This document shows positions 6,254-7,606 of a stretch of DNA of 7,606 nucleotides, one piece after another (the stretch's first letter is position 1; every line of letters begins with the position of its first letter). This stretch comes from Bacillota bacterium (GTDB lineage: Bacteria > Bacillota > Bacilli > Thermoactinomycetales > DSM-44946), in assembly GCA_021793745.1 (NCBI GenBank), contig JAJYSD010000043.1, positions 1 through 7,606 of the forward strand, given 5' to 3'. The position numbers were made by a program, and so were the translations under genes. Below the pieces are notes generated by a model, which saw only the letters and a program-made list of their open reading frames with translations, made no database searches and was not told the DNA's origin.

Positions 6254-6929
6254 AACCATATTCCCCCTGATCCTCGTCACGAACGATCACGCCGTTCTCG
6301 ATGGCGATGACGCGCTTGCGCATCGTGTTGACGATCTCCTTGTTGTGGGTGGCCATCACGACGGTAGTCCCCCGGGCATTGATCTCTTCAAGCAGATACA
6401 TGATGTCCCAGGAGTTCTCCGGATCCAGGTTGCCGGTGGGCTCGTCCGCGATCAGGAAGCCCGGGTTGTTTACGATCGCCCTGGCAATGGAAACCCGTTG
6501 CTGTTCGCCCCCCGACAGTTGGGAAGGCAATGCGTTCATCCGGTCCGCCAAGCCCACCAGTTCCAGGACCTCCTGGACCCGGCTGCGGATCTTGCGACGG
6601 GGGGCTTCAATGGCTTCCATGGCAAACGCAACGTTTTCATAGGCCGTCAAGTGGGGCAGCAGCTTGTAATCCTGGAAAACCACCCCGATTTTTCTGCGCA
6701 GATAGGGAATCTTCCAATCCCGGACCCGCTTGACGTTGACTCCGTTGATCAGGATGACGCCGCTGGAAGGCTTCTCTTCACGGTACATCAATTTGATGAA
6801 GGTACTCTTCCCGGCGCCACTTGGACCGACCACATAGCAAAACTCTCCCTGGTCAATCCGAACGTCGATGCCCCGAAGAGCCTCCACACCGTTGGGATAT
6901 ACCTTCCAGACATCGTGCATTTCGATCAC
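6243..6929 (-). CDS. ftsE: Cell division ATP-binding protein FtsE
   Basis: Cytoplasmic ATPase of FtsEX, 228 aa with the GTG start chosen here, the same length as B. subtilis FtsE. Motifs in order: A-loop region WKVYPNG (8-14), Walker A GPSGAGKST (35-43), Q-loop Gln86 in VVFQD, ABC signature LSGGEQQ (138-144), Walker B FLIADEP (158-164) with catalytic Glu163, D-loop NLDP, and H-loop His195 in MATHNKE. The C-terminus VRDEDQGEYGYED resembles Bacillus FtsE. A GTG at 6947 is six codons further upstream, but GTG 6929 reproduces the family N-terminus (M-I-E-M) and has AAGGTGAT just upstream; the longer form would translate through that site. It is the first gene of the operon, directly behind an extended -10 promoter with a leader of about 146 nt. 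Confidence 0.97.
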   Translation of the reverse strand: MIEMHDVWKVYPNGVEALRGIDVRIDQGEFCYVVGPSGAGKSTFIKLMYREEKPSSGVILINGVNVKRVRDWKIPYLRRKIGVVFQDYKLLPHLTAYENVAFAMEAIEAPRRKIRSRVQEVLELVGLADRMNALPSQLSGGEQQRVSIARAIVNNPGFLIADEPTGNLDPENSWDIMYLLEEINARGTTVVMATHNKEIVNTMRKRVIAIENGVIVRDEDQGEYGYED

Positions 6930-6933
6930 GGCT

Positions 6934-6943
6934 ATCACCTTCC
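6934..6943 (-). promoter_or_regulatory. ftsE: Ribosome binding site that decides the ftsE start
   Basis: The minus strand reads GGAAGGTGAT, which pairs extensively with the 16S rRNA 3' end. It ends 4 nt before GTG 6927-6929. This favours that GTG over the in-frame GTG at 6945-6947. Confidence 0.75.
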
Positions 6944-7082
6944 GCACAGATTCTTTCTATATGTGATCGATCCATAAATCGGCGATATTCGTAGATTCGG
7001 GCCGTCCACGCACATTTTTCCGGCTTGTCGGGTGCTTCTGCGGATTCCCGGCCGTTTCCTCAGGCCCTGAAGTTCACATTCT

Positions 7083-7111
7083 ATTATAGCATCTGATCTT
7101 TATTTTCCCAG
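7083..7111 (-). promoter_or_regulatory. Sigma-A promoter of the ftsEX operon (extended -10)
   Basis: On the minus strand TGCTATAAT (7083-7091) is a perfect -10 hexamer with the TGn extension. The -35 region at 17 nt spacing (CTGGGA, 7106-7111) is weak, as expected for an extended -10 promoter, and an A/T-rich tract lies upstream (about 7112-7140). Predicted initiation is near 7076, giving a leader of about 146 nt before ftsE. The leader includes a near-palindrome TCAGGGCCTGA (7060-7070); no riboswitch or RNA family was recognised in it. Confidence 0.75.
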
Positions 7112-7137
7112 AGTTTCTTTTGAAAAAGATTGAATTG

Positions 7138-7183
7138 AAACGAAACGGAAAGAAACCCCGTCGCCGATCGGACAGGGATTTCT
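7138..7183 (-). terminator. Rho-independent terminator after argH
   Basis: On the minus strand AGAAATCCCTGTC (7171-7183) pairs with GACGGGGTTTCT (7151-7162) around an 8-nt loop, allowing one bulge and one mismatch. It is followed by a T-rich tail (TTCCGTTTCGTTTC). It lies about 20 nt past the argH stop and insulates the ftsEX promoter. Confidence 0.72.
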
Positions 7184-7201
7184 TATACCGGGATTTCATC
7201 A

Positions 7202-7606
7202 CTACTTATTAACGGTGGTTGTCCAACGGAAAGTTTCAGCGATCCTTCGCTTTTTTTCGGAGAGGGTATGCAGGACGGCTTCCCGGGCCGTGCCGCCGGG
7301 AATGTTCCGGGATTCCACCACGGACTCCGGTTCGAGAATCCGATGGATGTCCGATTCAACGAGGGGGGTAAAGCGGTGGAACTCTTCGAGGGTACATTCA
7401 CCGAGGGTTTTGCCGTTTTCGATACAGTATAATACCATGCGGCCCACCACTTCGTGGGCTTCGCGGAAGGGTAGCCCCTTGTTGACGAGGTAGTCCGCCA
7501 GGTCGGTGGCGTTGGCAAAACCGGCCGACGCATTCGCCCGCATCCTTTGCCTGTTCACTTTCATCGATTCCAACATCGAAGCCGTCAGCCGGAGGAATAC
7601 AGTAAG
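7202..7606 (-). CDS. argH: Argininosuccinate lyase, C-terminal part (cut by window edge)
   Basis: ArgH cleaves argininosuccinate to arginine and fumarate, the last step of arginine biosynthesis, in the cytoplasm. Only the final 134 codons are in the window; the frame stays open to base 7606 (upstream residues LTVFLRLTAS), so the gene is truncated by the window, not broken. Family C-terminal landmarks are clear: FANATDLADYLVNKGLPFRE, EAHEVVGRMVLYCIENGKTL and SRNIPGGTA, very like Bacillus ArgH. The catalytic GSSxMPxKKNP loop would lie outside the window. The stop codon is TAG at 7202-7204, followed by a terminator. argH is probably the last gene of an arginine operon and functionally unrelated to the downstream ftsEX unit. 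Confidence 0.96.
   Translation of the reverse strand, partial: LTVFLRLTASMLESMKVNRQRMRANASAGFANATDLADYLVNKGLPFREAHEVVGRMVLYCIENGKTLGECTLEEFHRFTPLVESDIHRILEPESVVESRNIPGGTAREAVLHTLSEKKRRIAETFRWTTTVNK

Noticed and set aside
5270..6310. 346-codon plus-strand open frame
   Set aside because: It is antisense to nearly all of ftsX. The translated sequence is His/Gln/Arg-rich without any recognisable domain.
6930..6947. Longer ftsE start at GTG 6947
   Set aside because: It would place the strong AAGGTGAT ribosome binding site inside the coding region and add six residues absent from Bacillus FtsE. GTG 6929 gives the family length and N-terminus.
1..7606. CRISPR arrays, tRNA/rRNA genes, insertion sequences, prophage genes
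   Set aside because: No regularly spaced direct repeats, no cloverleaf or rRNA-like stretch, and no transposase or integrase motifs were seen on either strand. The only repeated block is the M23 gene triplet.

Overview
The window looks like chromosomal DNA from a spore-former-type Bacillota (class Bacilli), probably a moderately GC-rich lineage such as Thermoactinomycetaceae or a relative. The basis is the Bacillus-like ArgH, FtsE and FtsX sequences, the ftsE-ftsX-...-ctpB order known from Bacillus, strong AGGAGG-type ribosome binding sites, frequent GTG starts, and Rho-independent terminators with T-tracts. The family assignment is inference. Every convincing gene lies on the minus strand, so transcription runs from high to low coordinates.

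Layout in transcription order: (1) the C-terminal 134 codons of argH (argininosuccinate lyase), cut by the window edge, followed by a terminator at about 7138-7183. (2) A promoter with a near-perfect extended -10 (about 7083-7111) and a leader of about 146 nt. (3) ftsE (6243-6929) and ftsX (5357-6253), overlapping by 11 nt. (4) Three consecutive genes for secreted coiled-coil/M23 (LytM) proteins of the EnvC/PcsB architecture (4113-5249, 3009-4064, 1854-2939), closed by a clear terminator at 1813-1839. (5) An intergenic stretch of over 300 bp rich in dyad symmetries. (6) ctpB (23-1480), an S41 carboxyl-terminal processing protease with PDZ and C-terminal peptidoglycan-binding domains, as a separate unit.

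Functional picture: FtsEX is an ABC-transporter-like complex that does not transport. It passes ATP hydrolysis through the extracellular loop of FtsX to a coiled-coil cell wall hydrolase or activator outside the membrane. The known partner is EnvC (degenerate LytM) in E. coli, CwlO (NlpC/P60) in B. subtilis and PcsB (CHAP) in streptococci. Here the partners appear to be three tandem EnvC-like proteins. Unlike E. coli EnvC, all three keep the complete M23 zinc-ligand and catalytic histidine set, so they are predicted to cut peptidoglycan themselves. Copies 2 and 3 are closer to each other than to copy 1, and the loops around their active sites differ.

The most interesting feature is therefore this expanded FtsEX-hydrolase operon, one ABC mechanotransducer with three candidate catalytic outputs, next to a Ctp protease that could in principle regulate them. 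Nothing in the window points to phage, insertion sequences, CRISPR or RNA genes.
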